The notes under the pieces were generated by a model that did not search any database, was not told where the DNA came from, and was given only the letters and a program-made list of their open reading frames with translations. A DNA stretch of 62,003 bases from the NCBI GenBank assembly GCA_037176905.1, contig JBBBWG010027634.1:1-62003 (forward strand), read 5' to 3'. Shown in pieces: positions 1 through 12,400 of the stretch (within the stretch, counting starts at the first letter, position 1; each line of letters opens with the position of its first letter). The stretch is from Azolla pinnata (taxonomy: Eukaryota > Streptophyta > Polypodiopsida > Salviniales > Salviniaceae). The position numbers and the translations under genes were made by a program.

Positions 1-46
1 GCGGAGACGGGAACGGGATCGTCTGCGCAAAGCTTGCGACCGCCAT
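1..46 (-). CDS. Possible 5' end of a gene cut by the window edge
   Basis: On the minus strand an ATG at 44-46 opens a frame of 15 codons (MAVASFAQTIPFPSP) running off the left edge. The composition (Ala/Ser/Pro) and a locally higher GC content than the AT-rich DNA to its right fit the start of a coding exon. No family can be assigned. It could equally be chance; only sequence to the left would tell. Confidence 0.25.
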   Translation of the reverse strand, partial: MAVASFAQTIPFPSP

Positions 47-134
47 AGCTTCTTCTTCTTTCGTAACGTACACTACTACTTCACACTACTACTATGTATT
101 TTAATATTAACGGTTAAATTAAATTTTGAAATTT

Positions 135-500
135 GGGAGAATTAACAAAAAAAACGCCCAGCCAAATGATAAACAACATTTTTAACGCCCGCTGAAATTA
201 GAATTTGCAAATCAACGCCTGATCTTACTTCCGCTGGTATCGATTTTATTCCTGATCGCTTCTCGCTGATTGATCCCAATCGATTCCCTCGTTGTGTTAG
301 ATTAACCGAAGCTAGTGATTTTTCGGATCTAATTGATCGATTGATTAACGCGTTAGTTGGGTATTAATCAGGTAATTGAACCGTTATTCGATTAGTTAAT
401 TGCATGTTAAATGAACTCGCAATTAGTTGATTTGGTGCTAATCGATCAATTGTGCGTTAATTTTTGAGACTAGGCATTAATTTATGAATTACAGTTTTCA
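135..500. repeat. MITE-like dispersed repeat, copy 1
   Basis: The stretch opens with GGGAGAATTAACAAAA and a segment reading roughly 'gaaattagaa..caaatcaacgcct', and closes with a segment (about 470-500) that is the imperfect reverse complement of it. The interior is rich in ATCGATC/TTAATC words. The same order of motifs recurs at 7035-7330 and, rearranged, at 25261-25970. There is no coding capacity. Inverted ends plus a short AT-rich body fit a non-autonomous DNA transposon (MITE); no clear target duplication was found. Confidence 0.55.
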
Positions 501-2139
501 TAAGTGAAGATGGAGGGATATTTCTTGAGCTAGATTTAAAAAGATTCCGGTCATAAGGATTTAAATAGTCACAATAGGAATGTTGATTCTCTGGATGATG
601 TGCTTATGAGGAACAATTAAACTTCTCCAACCCCACCTGCACTACATTCTCTCATTTTAAATGCATAGAAACTTGACACAACCAAGTTGTCCAAGATTTG
701 AAGCCAAAGCTACAATCTCTCCAACATGGCAGGTACGGTTTATGAAAATATGGAGGAATGGAATAAAATCGATCATGTTATATAGTTTGCAGCTTGTTAA
801 GCATGTTTAGATAAAAATGTGAAAGAATAGAAAAGTTTTAGAGGATCTTCAGAACTTTATTGCTTGCTGCCTAGTAAACTCGTACCTGTAGATATGGACC
901 ATTAGTACTAAATCTGAAGAATTCAAAGGAATTTTCTAAATGCTCAACAGTACATAAACGACAAACATTTCAAATATTAAGCACCATTATTGTCATCGAT
1001 GTGATTTCTGTTAATTGCCTTGAAACAAGAAATGTTGTTGTCTTGAAACAAGAAAAGGAACGTTGACTGTCATGTGTTTCTGCAAGCGAGCCTCAACTGA
1101 AAACCTGAACACAACACGACTAGAAACAACATGCATTATGTAGACATGGTCATTGAACATCCTTGAGATAGCTCCTTTCCTGAAGCTTCTTGGCATCGTA
1201 TATCCAAGGTAGGCCATACATTCATTCTGACTCAACCCATTCATTTTCCCCTACAACCACATAACAAAGTTCAGGCAATATGAAATCCAATAGTAAACTC
1301 GATTCGCATAGACTAGCATAAGTAAGCATTTAAATATCACCAACCATTCTCTCATTCAACACAACCTGAAGAATGCATGCACCTACTCATTTCCTTAATC
1401 ACCCATAACACCAACAAAAACAAGTGGCTCCTCTGTTAGGTGGTTGTCCTATTATTGCCACCAGCTCTTTCTTTGATGCTTTTAAGTGGTATTTTCTTAG
1501 CAAGAGGGCAATCCTAGGATAAAAGGAAAGCAATTGACTTATAACCTGCATAGCTACGAATGTCATAGAACTACCCAAATTCTAATTGAGAAGTCTGAAA
1601 TGAACAAGAAAGAGACCTATCTCTAGAGAGCTTATTGTGTACTTATATCTTGTTGATAATGCAATGCAAATGTTAATCTGGACATCTGAACAATTCTATC
1701 ACCTGATTTCATATGTTACGATTTGTTCTCAATGTGCTTATCCGTCATTTTTGCTCCATACAGATATGCAAGGCAAGGCAGCAAAACCTGCAAGCCAACT
1801 ATTATCACCCTGCAATTGACTTTTTTATTAATGTACCCACAAACATGAAATATCCAGTTTCAAGATTTTTACGCATATATGCAGCACGATCGGCTGTACC
1901 AAGAAAGTCGAGCAACAATTATCTCCGGTCTCATATCACAAAAAAATGTCTGCACACCTGTAAATTCTTCTACCTGTGAAATATCATCAAGAATAACTGA
2001 AATCACTTGCTTTCCATTGATGTTTGTTACATAGTACGTGTAGCCTCAAAATGCCTGCCACCACTCTTGAACTTACATATCTCCATTTTTTCGTGTGGAA
2101 TATGATAACTCATATACAAGATTTGATATTGTAACTGTA
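501..2139. other. Intergenic / 3' flank, no gene seen
   Basis: AT-rich DNA beyond the stop codon of the minus-strand U11/U12-59K gene. The open frames here are short, lack family resemblance and overlap on both strands. The part nearest 2140 should contain the 3' UTR and poly(A) site of that gene, but no single poly(A) signal stands out. Confidence 0.5.
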
Positions 2140-5100
2140 TCAGTGAGAAGCATTATATTGTCTTCCATCATCTGTTACTAAACAAGATGCCCATACATGA
2201 TCAGCTGGTGGTGGCGGCTCCACCCAATGTCCCGGTATACGACTGAAATGGACAACAATAAGTTCTTATAGACTGAAATACCCATCATTATTTCATTTTC
2301 AACTGAGAAACTCACTCACCTTCCACCAGGTAAAATAAAAGTGTCCCATAATCTTCGTACCTGCAGTACATGTTTCATTTTCATTTAGTGAGGATAAGAA
2401 GAAGTTCACGATTAATTTCTAGGAAAGCATGCAAGCTCTACTATGTTTTTCCTTCTGGGTTTCATAAACTTATACTCACATTCCTCACAGAATTTTATGG
2501 CCTTATGTATGGTATAGGACACCACCATAGATTGTACGTATGAAACTTTCAGGCATGCAGATATTTTTGGTTCAATTATACAACGAAATGCTTCATTAGA
2601 TAGCAGTTCGTTATGATGTCTATTGAGATCCAAACTAACCAGTTTAGATGAAATCATTCAGAGCTTAGAAATCCCTATGTTTCCCCCATCCATGACATTG
2701 TTTCCAAAGGAGAACAGTCAATAAAAACTTAATTTTTGTAAATCAGAGTGAAAAACTTAGCTTCAAAATGTCTATTCACTTGGTGAGCACAGCCAAGAAG
2801 CTTAAATGTGTGCGTTACATTATTGTCTACAGTCCATTGCATGCATACGTGCAAGGGTTCCCAGTTTCTCAACCTTAAACATTCAAAGTTGATCGTTACC
2901 AAATTGTTTATCTGCATTATTTCTGTTTGATGCAACCTGTCTTGGTGAACCATGATAACCGGCACAAATTCAGAGTAGATTTCAAAGTACTTGAAGTTGT
3001 GGATTGTCAAACTGGAGACTTTAGCAGCGCAAGGCTGAGGGACAAATCCTCATTGTTGGGATGCAGATATCATCTGAAGCAGATTTGGAATAGGGTACAC
3101 TAAAGTGTACTGCATCTGTAGGTTTCTATAACCAGGGTGATTCCCGTTCAGAAATAAAATTGGTTTGGTCTTCACAAATCTTGTAATTACTGAGAACACA
3201 AGCAGCAATACTATTTAATCTACATTCTTTAACCCTGATGCCCTTCTATTTCTCAATTTAGTACACCTAGCAAAATTATCAGGAAAGTTTTTATGGTTTA
3301 CTGATTACAATGCCTAAGCCAGCTGTGGTTTCATTATCAATTGGCTTCTCAATCTTGAAAGAATCTGCTCACTAGATACAAAATCATGAACCTCGTCACT
3401 TAAGAACAAGATAATTGAAGGAAAGGAAATATATTTAGAAATACCTCTATAAGTGTACCCATATCCACACTGCTCCCGTAGTAATAATGATAGAATTCTG
3501 CCGGTAGTGCTCCATTGGCCACTGAAGCATTAGTGGCTCCTACCTTAGAGAGCGATTTATGACTGAAACTTGAGTTTTCAATATCCAATGATGGTTCCTT
3601 TGTTGACAATTTGGGCTGCCCACTTTGTTTAGTTTCTATATCTGGTTTTGGAGCTTCTGAATCTATGTCTAACGAATTGGTGTTATTCACTTTGGGTTCT
3701 TCACCATGTCCATCTTCTACATCTGGTTTGTTAGCTTCCGGATGTATGAACATATGGGTGTATGCAGCCTTTCCCGCTTCCTCCGCACTTGCTATAGCTG
3801 CTGCAGTCGAGCTTGTGTCAGCTGCAGCTGCAGCTTGCCTCTCTTCTTCTTCTACAGCAGCCCTAACCCTTTCTATGAATCTGTTGTCTTCTTCTGGGAA
3901 GAAATTACCTACAACAAATCCAAGATAAAAGAAAGGTTCAAAAAGCTTAATTGTTGCATTAAAACAGTTCAAAATGTTTACTTGTTGCATTAAAACAGTC
4001 AAAACAACCATAGAATAAAAAGACTAATTAATTAATCAGTATTTTCCAATTTGCCCCTTGTTGGACCCCTGGAAGAGATCATAGAAGGGATGAGTCGTGC
4101 ACATATAACTGCTTGAAACAGGTTTGCCAATGGTACTCCGGGTACAAATGATTATGGGCATTTAACTCAAATGTCAAACCTTGCTTCTTCAGCTTCTGAA
4201 TTCGAATTTCACGGAGCTCCTGGAGCTTCTCAACAATAAGAACAAGTTCCAGCTGTAAAAGAAGAGAGTAACATAACTTAGAAAGGCATACAAAAGGTGG
4301 CTGCAATGGCATCAAAATCTTGAAATCCAATCTTCACTTACTTCCCGTTCATGTTTTTCTCTCTCCTCTTTGTCTTTCTGTTTAGCTACTTCCTTCATTT
4401 TCTCTATCTGAAACATGAAAATTAGGCATGAATCCAGAGAATCCTAACATATTTCGAAGTAATCATGTTTGGCTTCACAAAGTTGTCTAGAACCTCATCG
4501 ATCTGACACCAAACTAAAAATAAATAGAGATATCAATGCACAGTTAATACCTTTCTCCTTGCAATCATTTTGGCAATTTCTCTTGCCCTCCATTCATCCG
4601 CTTCCCTGTCTGCTTGGCTATATCTATCTTTCTCCTGTATGCATCTTGAATCAGGTATGAAATTATTTTGACTCATGTATATTTTCTAACAAATAAACTA
4701 CCAAGTTAGTATTTTTAAACTTTATCTATTGAAATCCAGACGTAATAAAGGCTGCTTTACCAATAAATGCTGTTAATTAATGAAAATTGATTTCTCTGGT
4801 TCGTGATATAGAACCTAGATATTCTACTCAGCAGGCAATTTGAAAACATAGTTTCAATATATACCTTCCTGAATTTTTTACATCTAGCTATACAACTTTC
4901 AGGCAAACCGAATACTTAAATGAGATTTACATAGTCTTGAGGCTAAGAATAATGTTCCTCAACTCTGTAATAGAATTTCTTCAACTTGATTGATTTAGCC
5001 AAGCATATAAACTCCCCTACAATCATAAAAAGATCTGATCTGATTAGCCAGAATGTGAAGATTCTTGTGTTGTAAAGAACAGTTTGTTCATTTGAGCATG

Positions 5101-6620
5101 TATAGATTGGAATTCTACGATTCCATGGAAATCCAACCACAGTTTGTATTGGCTTCCCTATTCCTACTGAAAGCACGACCTACTAATTTAATCAATTTGA
5201 ATAAATTACTTTTTTACTCGTGTTCCTAGGAGGAAGAATAATTTTTTTAGCAATCAGGTTAGAGTATTCAACCTACCTTTCTGCTCATATTCTCACAAGA
5301 AGAATATTATCCATACTCTTAGAAATAACTGAGCTGGTTTACAGCAATCTTGTTGAAGTATTCAACTAACCTTGCTACTAGTGCACTTACTCATGCTCTT
5401 ACAGAAAAATCAAGACTTGGTTTAGCGATTAAGTTAAAAATCATAGCATACCTTACCATTCCATACTCGTAAGAAGAAAGGATGCAATCCTGTTAAAGTA
5501 TTCAGCCTACCATGCTACTCGTGCTCTCGTGGAACAGAAAAAAGTCTCATTCTACTAAATCAGCGATTAAGTTAAAGTGTTTGCTTAGCTGACATAACTT
5601 ACAACTCGTACTTTACAAAAGACAAATGAATTATGAATCTTGGTTAAAGTATTAGGCCTACTTTACTATTCATGCTGGTACAACAAAGAAAAGGATTTAC
5701 TCTAGCAATTAAAATGAAGTAAGTATTTAGAAATTTAGCAATGAGGTACTTACGTAGAACACTGAATTGTTTTTAACAATCTTATGAAAGTATTCACCTT
5801 TCCTTACTACTCATGATCTTACAGAAAAGAGAAAGGACATGTTCTAGAGATATAGTAAAAAGCAATGAACTTACCTTACGAATAGCTTCAGCGAGAATCT
5901 GACGGTGTTTCTTCCTCCGCTTGCGATTCCGGAGCAAATTTGATCGTCTGATGGAAATTCTTGCAAACGATGCAGCTTCTTCCCAAGTACACGTCCCTTT
6001 TAAGACAGAAAGAAGGGGCTCGAGTTGAGTCTGTATAGATAGTTGTAGGCTAATTGCACATTCCACAGAAGAATCCTTCATTTTCTCAATCTCGGCTGCA
6101 CTTTCCCCTTCCAGACGTGCACGAACATATGAGGAAACGTTTCTTTGTTGACAACACTTCTCATCGATGGAAGGAGAAGCAGAAGAAGGAGTCGATGTGT
6201 CTGAGCTTTCGACTGAGATTAGAGAATCCAGCTCATCCGTTCTGATTAAGTTTTTTTTTTTTTACAAAGAAAGGAACAAGATCAAGCCAAGTGATCGAAG
6301 GAAGAGCAAGAAGAAGGTTCAGTAATTAAAACGAGCTTTTCCGAAATCAAACAAAAACGGACGAGGATGCGGATACGGAAGTTCGCTTACACTGCTTCGA
6401 GAAGGCGAACATCGTCGAGAAGGCGTGCAAGATGATGGCGCAGTTGACCCGGGCTCTGATACGGATATGGTGGCGGAGGAACGGGAATGAAAGGATGCAC
6501 AGAAGCAGCAGCGGGAAGAGGAGGAGCAGGCGGAAGCGTATGATTCCACGTCGGAGGAACAGGAACAGCAGCAGACGGAGGAACGGGAACGGGAACGGGA
6601 GGAGGAAACGCCATCGCCAT
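2140..6620 (-). CDS. SNRNP59: U11/U12 snRNP 59-kDa protein (PDCD7 family)
   Basis: Component of the U11/U12 di-snRNP that recognises minor (U12-type) introns in the nucleus. Eight exons read in frame (minus strand, high to low): 6391-6620, 5875-6241, 4551-4634, 4342-4407, 4180-4252, 3445-3908, 2320-2360, 2140-2242; 1428 nt, 475 aa, all introns GT-AG. The order of domains matches plant 59K/PDCD7: proline-rich N-terminus (residues 1-77); a conserved block with WEEAASFARISIRRSNLLRN then a KRRKKHRQILAEA basic helix; a charged coiled-coil (DREADEWRAREIAKMIARRK, then ELVLIVEKLQELREIR); FFPEEDNRFIERVRAA; and the C-terminal GTLIEVRRLWD...PGGSRIPGHWVEPPPP signature. The short 41-nt exon is required to join GTLIE to the PGGSRIPGHW end. 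The start is the MAMAFPPP methionine at 6618-6620; an in-frame upstream ATG exists at 6711-6713 but would translate a CT microsatellite. Human PDCD7 is of similar length (from memory). Family assignment is strong; the exact exon ends are hand-derived. Confidence 0.9.
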
Positions 6621-6644
6621 GAGAGACAGCGAGAGCGAGCGAGT

Positions 6645-6648
<4 letters not shown>

Positions 6649-6696
<48 letters not shown>
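6649..6696. repeat. (GA)n microsatellite in the 5' leader of the U11/U12-59K gene
   Basis: About 48 bp of uninterrupted AG/GA dinucleotides, reading CT on the gene's strand, roughly 30 bp upstream of the start codon. CT-rich leaders and Y-patches are common at plant transcription starts, so the tract may lie in the 5' UTR or core promoter. Confidence 0.8.
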
Positions 6697-6699
<3 letters not shown>

Positions 6700-7034
6700 T
6701 CTGCGTTTTGCATTTTGCGTTTTGCGTTTTACATTAGATTTAATGTAACACGCGAAGCAAAGATAAGCAAAATGTTCGTGTTAGTTTTTTCATTTGTTTT
6801 TTAGATGAATGAAATGCCTAGAAGAATATAAAATTTTTATGTATCGGAAGAGAATGATCGGATGGGCCATATATATACTTGCAAACTGTAATATTTGCAT
6901 CATTGAAAATATCAAGCGTGAATATTCGAACGATCGATGAATGCGAATATTATCAGTTGTAATATTTCCACTTTGTAATTCATTATTTTGTAATAAAGCT
7001 TGATTAACATAGTGATAAAATAAAATAGTCTTAA

Positions 7035-7330
7035 GGGAGAATTACCAAAAAATGCCTAACCAAACTATAAATTACATTTTAATGCATACTGAAATCAGAA
7101 ATTACAAATTAATGCCTAATTTATCCTAATCAATTCTCTTACTACATTCGATTAACTAAAGATAGTCATTTTAGAATCTAATTAATCAATTGACGCACTA
7201 TTTTGGTATTAATCAAGTAATCAAGCATTAATCAATCAGTTAATTTTGTTGTTACTCGTACTTGCAATTTATTAATTTGGCGTTAATCAATCAATTGCCC
7301 GCTACTTCTTGGATTTTCAGTAATTTCCCC
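7035..7330. repeat. MITE-like dispersed repeat, copy 2
   Basis: Begins GGGAGAATTACCAAAAAATG and ends CAGTAATTTCCC, which is an imperfect inverted copy of the start (about 20 bp). The body lines up with copy 1 at 135-500 (words such as GATTAACTAAAG.TAGT, AATCAATTGACGC, TTGGTATTAATCA, TTGGCGTTAATC). At about 296 bp and without an open frame it fits a MITE. Confidence 0.65.
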
Positions 7331-8284
7331 TAGTGTTAAAATATGAACCAGTGCAAATCTCATCCACTTTATTTTATTATTTCTATTTAAAAAAGAGTTT
7401 TGGTGCATTTTTTATTTTTATTTTCATATATTTCAGTATATACCGTTTTCGAATAATACGTTTATACTCGAATGTAGTGGATGTATTCTTGACTAAGCTC
7501 TGTGTATATACTTGATGAACAATTTCCAACTACATCTGCAATCAAAATCCGAAGCGTATTTGCCATAAGCAAGCGTACACTCTACTAACACAACGTCGCA
7601 AAAACAACGGGAACATGTTCAAACGCATGACAGGCAGAACAGATGAGTCAAACCTCGCACGAAGGAAACCTTACAAAGCAGATCCTTTCTCTGCTAGCTA
7701 AAGCCAAGGTCGACGATCGATAGAATGTTGCTCGTGTAGCCAGTTGAGCTCGTGGGATTTACACTTTTGCACTGACATTGGTAGTTGACCTGTAGAGGAA
7801 ACGTGGCATTAGATGAGAGGACACACATTTCCTTAAATAACGACGAGGAGTTGGAATCGATTGATCGATAACGACTAGTCAAACAAGTCCCACTCAAGAG
7901 CACAATGGAATCCGCACAGACATTTTGTGCAGAACGAAGTCGACATCTCTAGTTGACTGAGTTGGTTGCTTTGCGAAGGGGATCCTGGACATCGGGGGAA
8001 CAAACGAACCCAATTGTGAAAAAGGCTCGATGCTTTTGTTCTTGGCTACTGTATGCATCCGGTGAATGCGGAACCAAGTTCAGATAAGCTGCCATCCTCT
8101 CCTCGCAGTTTTTTTCTGTCTTTCTTTTGGGTATGTAATGTTTGTTGCGATGATCGATAATACCACGGAAACACGTGCACTCGATTCACCTGCAGATCAG
8201 ACCCAAAACGTTGACGTGTATAAATTAACTTCCAATAATACAATTATGGGATGTTGGCATAACCTACATAACCAAGGGTATCAG

Positions 8285-8605
8285 TCGCTTCTGCAGATCT
8301 CGGCCCGGGCCAAACCAGGTGATGACCTATACACGAGTGCATATGTACTTGAATTGCTTCCATGGCTATCGACCAGACCAGCCGACGTATATACATATGC
8401 AAATACAATACATACGCAGGTGGCTGATTACACCCATTACAATCTCGGACATTCTCGCACTACTTAACCAATGCTTCTGTAGATCTCGGCCCCGAGCTAG
8501 AGCCACACAATGATCTATTTATGCACGAGCATGTAGCTAGCATCGCTTCCATGGCTCTCAACCAGAGCAGCTGACGTATATAATATACACGCATACATTA
8601 CGTCC
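8285..8605. repeat. Diverged tandem duplication, about 185 bp unit
   Basis: Two copies start with CTTCTGYAGATCTCGGCCC and share GCTTCCATGGCT and the GACGTATATA region (about 8288-8400 and 8475-8585). They are clearly related but with many differences, so the duplication is old. No function can be assigned. Confidence 0.6.
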
Positions 8606-8612
8606 CCAAATT

Positions 8613-8627
8613 CTAAACCCTAAACCC
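8613..8627. repeat. Short interstitial telomere-type repeat (CTAAACC)2
   Basis: CTAAACCCTAAACCC, two units of the plant telomere repeat, just before the CATACGGG minisatellite. Confidence 0.7.
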
Positions 8628-8689
8628 ATCGATCGGACCCCAACTACATATTATCTCTCCTGAAACAGACGATGCATATGTACGCGCCT

Positions 8690-9140
8690 CTAGACATACA
8701 CCATGGACATATACGACACATACATACGGGCAGACGGGTGGAAGATGCATGTACGTACGGTGTCTGCATGTATACATACGGGCAAAAGCTACATGTAGGT
8801 ACAAGGTCTGCATGTATACATACGGGCAGAAGCTGCATCTTACATACGGGCAGAAGTTGCATCTTACATACGGGCGATCGAGATGACCTACAAAGCCTCT
8901 TGACATACACCACGGGGACATACGGCGTATAAATACGGGCATAGGGGGCGGAGGATGCTTCCTACATACGGCGTATGCGTACGTGCATACGGGTAGAAAA
9001 TAGGGCGTATGCATACGTTCATACGGGTAGAAAGCTGCATCTTACATACGGCGTATGCATACGTGCACACGGGTAGAAAGCTGCATCTTACATACGGCGT
9101 ATATATACATGTACGAATGCATATACATATGGCGTACGGC
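8690..9140. repeat. CATACGGG-type minisatellite
   Basis: Imperfect tandem copies of units such as CATACGGGCAGAAGCTGCAT and TACATACGGCGTATGCATAC with variable spacing, roughly a dozen CATACGG cores. It lies 320 to 770 bp upstream of the PRRC2-like start codon. The open frames it creates are repeat artefacts. Confidence 0.75.
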
Positions 9141-9380
9141 GTACAGATGGACATTGCCTTGAAATCGAGAAGAAGTGGGTTTCTGAACGTTTTCGGGTCC
9201 TCACTCCCCAAACCCTTCAGCACCACGGCGAAGGGGGGAGAAGAACAGACAGAGACGCACAGACGCAGGAAAAACAGGAGACGAAGGCGAAGGCGGAGGC
9301 GGAGGCGGAAGCGGAGACAGAGACAGAGAACCCGCTTCCTTCCCGCTCCTACCTTCTCTGCGCTTTTCTGGCGACGGATT

Positions 9381-9388
9381 AAACCCTA
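9381..9388 (+). promoter_or_regulatory. Telo-box (AAACCCTA) in the leader of the PRRC2-like gene
   Basis: AAACCCTA lies 73 bp upstream of the start codon, after a GCGGAGGCGGA-rich tract. In plants telo-boxes near transcription starts are frequent in genes of the translation machinery and can recruit telobox-binding factors. Its use here is inferred from position and motif only. Confidence 0.4.
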
Positions 9389-9460
9389 GCACGGTGTTTC
9401 CGGCGAGCAGGAGATCGTTTCCCCGTCCGCAAGTTCAGATCTTTCGGAGCATCCGAATCC

Positions 9461-12400
9461 ATGGCGAAATCCAGCAGCACCGGCCCCAGATTCATACCCA
9501 TCCATCTTCACAGATCGTCTGATTCAGCTACCCATGCTCATGGCGCTGTTGCTGCCGCTGCTTCTTCTTCTTCTTCGAGGTATGGTGCGCATTCCTCTAC
9601 AAATGGGTCGTCATCGCCATCGCCATTGCCATCGTTGTCATCTTCTTCTCTTCGCCACGGTGGGTCAGTTGCACTTCATCGCTCATCTTCCGTGTCTATA
9701 AGATCTCAAAATCCAACTCCGCCATCATCATCTTCTTCTTCGAGGAGCTCGAGTTTTAAGCTTTCGGTCCCCAGGCCCGTCAATCTTCCATCTCTGCGCA
9801 GAGAACACTCAGGTAATGACCCTGCTGTTGCTCTTGTTGGAGGAGCTTCAGGGTCCTATGGATGGTCTAAGAAGCAGCAAAGCTCTGTCCTTCCTTCAAC
9901 CGAAGTGTCTTCTCCTTCGATCGACAATGAAAATTCAGCATCTTCCTCATGGAGCTTACATTCACAGAGAATGACTAGTGCTGCAAATTCTGCTTTTTTT
10001 GAGCAGAACGAGTCTGGACACAATTCCCCTGGTCAAGGTAAGCTCGAGAAACTCAGTTTAATCACCATCACCATCACCATCATCCGTTATTAATCACACT
10101 CACCATTCATTGTCATAGTTCTTTCATCTGACATCACCATTGTATTTGCATAATAAAAGCTGTCGTGGTCAGACGAGAGGATTTCCCAACTCTCCAGGCG
10201 TCATCTACAGCTCTTCCTCATCACCGAAAAGAAGCTCAGCCAAAACAAAGGGATAGGCAGTTTGAGCTGGAAAACCATCGGCCAGAACAAAGGGATAACC
10301 TACCTATACCTGAAGGTCATAGATCAAAACAAAGGGAGACACTGCTGGAGCCTGAAGATGATCGCCCAAAACAAAGAGATAAGCTGCTTGAGCGTGACTA
10401 TCCTATGCGATCACAGCGAAAAGGTAACAAGGAAGAGCTTTTGGGTAGCAAAGAAACATCTAGTAGAGGAGATATTTTGATTAAAGATGAAGAGCATTCG
10501 CTTAACCAAGCTAGTCCAAAGCTTCAACCATTATCCACTCAACCAAGGTTCAAACAACCATCCAGTGATAATGAATGTTGTCATGAAACTCTTGATGTTA
10601 AGTCCCAAAAAATAAGTCCGCTCAAAAGTCTTGATGATGCTGTTGGGAAATCAAGTACTTATGAAGGTTGTGATCATGTTGATGGTAAATCAAGTCACAA
10701 TGAAGCATGTGATGAAGCTATGAATCAATCAAATCACTATGAATCTCGTTATGCTACTGGTAAATCACACAATCATCGTTTTTCTGGACCATCACCTCTT
10801 GTAAGATTAGATCACACTTCTTCAAACTGGGTTGACGATGAGAGAGAGACCCTAGGAAGTGCTCGCTTGGGAGGAGTGGAACATGTGGATCGCATCAGAT
10901 CAAGCGAATCAACAAGCATGACTATGATTCCTAATCATTTATCACATGGTTCATATTTAGTAGGCTCATCATCATCCACCAGAAATGGACCTACAGGTGG
11001 CATCCACAAAGAATTCAGAGATACACTACAGAATGTTGGGCGCGAAGGAAAATTCATGAAGGATGTTTCTCGTGAAGGTCCAGCTGGGTTGGACTTGCAC
11101 GCAAATGAAGGTTCAAATGCGAATCAAAGGGTTGGAAAGAGCAGTGTTTCAATGCGAGATTGGAACTCCATAACAAAGGATGCTAACAATACAGGGGGTG
11201 CAAACTTTTCTAGTAGCAGATCATTTAGCAACCTTGCCAACAATGCATATGGTCGAAACGTGGGCTCAAACTCATTTAGAGGTGATGTTGATTTAGTTGA
11301 TAACTTTGGAATGAGTTCAGCAAAGCAGGAATCAGGCTCACGGGATGCTTATTTGAGAAAGGAAAATTTCCCAAATAAGAATAATGTCTACAGGGGGCAA
11401 GGGAGAAACGGTTCCTCTGGTACTTATTTTAATCCAAGAGATAGTTTTCCTAGGCTAAATTATGGAAGAGAGGAAAGAACCCATGGCTTATACAGGCAAG
11501 ATTCCTTGTTTAATTCCTCTAGAAACTTGCAAGCAAATTCCTTCTTCAATGTAGATTCGTTGGTTTCTTCTGTAGGAGCCAAAATTTTCAAGAAGAAGAA
11601 AGATGAACCGATTGATTACAATGATCCAGCAAGAGAGCAATTTGAAGCTGAATTGGAGAGGGTTCAGAAGTTGCAAGAGCAAGAGCGTCAAAGAGCTGTT
11701 GAGGAGAGAGAGAAGGCTATTGAACTAGCTGCGAAGGAAGCTGAAGAGCAAGAAAGAATCGCAAAAGAAGAAGAGTTGTTCCGTATGAAACTTGAGGAAG
11801 AGGCAAGAGAGGCTGCTGCTAAAGCACAGAGAGAGATAGAAGAGGCAGCAAGAAAAGCCATGGAACTACGTAGAGCGAGGGAGGAGGAAAAACACTTGGC
11901 ATTAGTTGAAGAAGAAAGAAGGAAAGAAGCTGCAAGAAGGAAGCTTATGGAGCTTGAAGAACGCATATCAAAGCGAGAGTCTATGCAGAAGCAAAGAGTT
12001 CCGTTTGTGGCCGAGAGAGCAAGGAATGATGTCAATAACACAGAGATGGATGAAGCTAACTCTGGATTTAGTGAGATGAAACACAAAGATGAGTCATCAC
12101 CTCCTCCATGTCCTGTTAGGAGAGAAGAAAGAGAGACTTTGGAAAACCAAAATTCACAGACAAGGTTTCCATCAGTAGAGGGAGACAGAGTTGTGCAAAT
12201 AAGTAGAAAGACAAACATGGATGATGTAAAGGGTTTCTCTTCATTACCATTAAAACCAGATTATGCCTCTGATCATCGCTCCCAACATGTGCAAGTACCG
12301 GGCTACAAAAGTTTGTCCTTCAAAGAAACAACTATAGGGTTATCGTGGGCCAGATCAAATGCCAGCAAACAAAGTGAACTGACTATAAGGAAGCAGCAAA

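Larger units (their letters stand above)
6697..9460. other. Shared upstream region of two divergent genes
   Basis: About 2.8 kb between the divergent start codons of the U11/U12-59K and PRRC2-like genes. It contains a MITE-like element (7035-7330), a diverged tandem duplication (8285-8605), a telomere-like tract, a CATACGGG minisatellite (8690-9140) and, from about 9200, a GA/GGCGGA-rich stretch that probably is promoter and 5' UTR of the plus-strand gene. No convincing coding sequence was seen; the His/Tyr/Cys-rich frames follow the minisatellite. Confidence 0.6.

Noticed and set aside
6432..6804. Arg/Glu repeat frames on the plus strand
   Set aside because: Antisense to U11/U12-59K exon 1 and its CT repeat.
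7694..7903. Minus-strand frame with CQCK and several Ser/Thr
   Set aside because: Looks vaguely like a secreted Cys-rich peptide but has no signal peptide or homology that I can see.
8613..9226. Cys/Tyr-rich frames upstream of the PRRC2-like gene
   Set aside because: They follow the CATACGGG minisatellite and appear in several frames.
11688..12218. 176-codon minus-strand frame rich in Ser
   Set aside because: Shadow of the Glu/Arg/Ala-rich helix encoded on the plus strand of the PRRC2-like gene.
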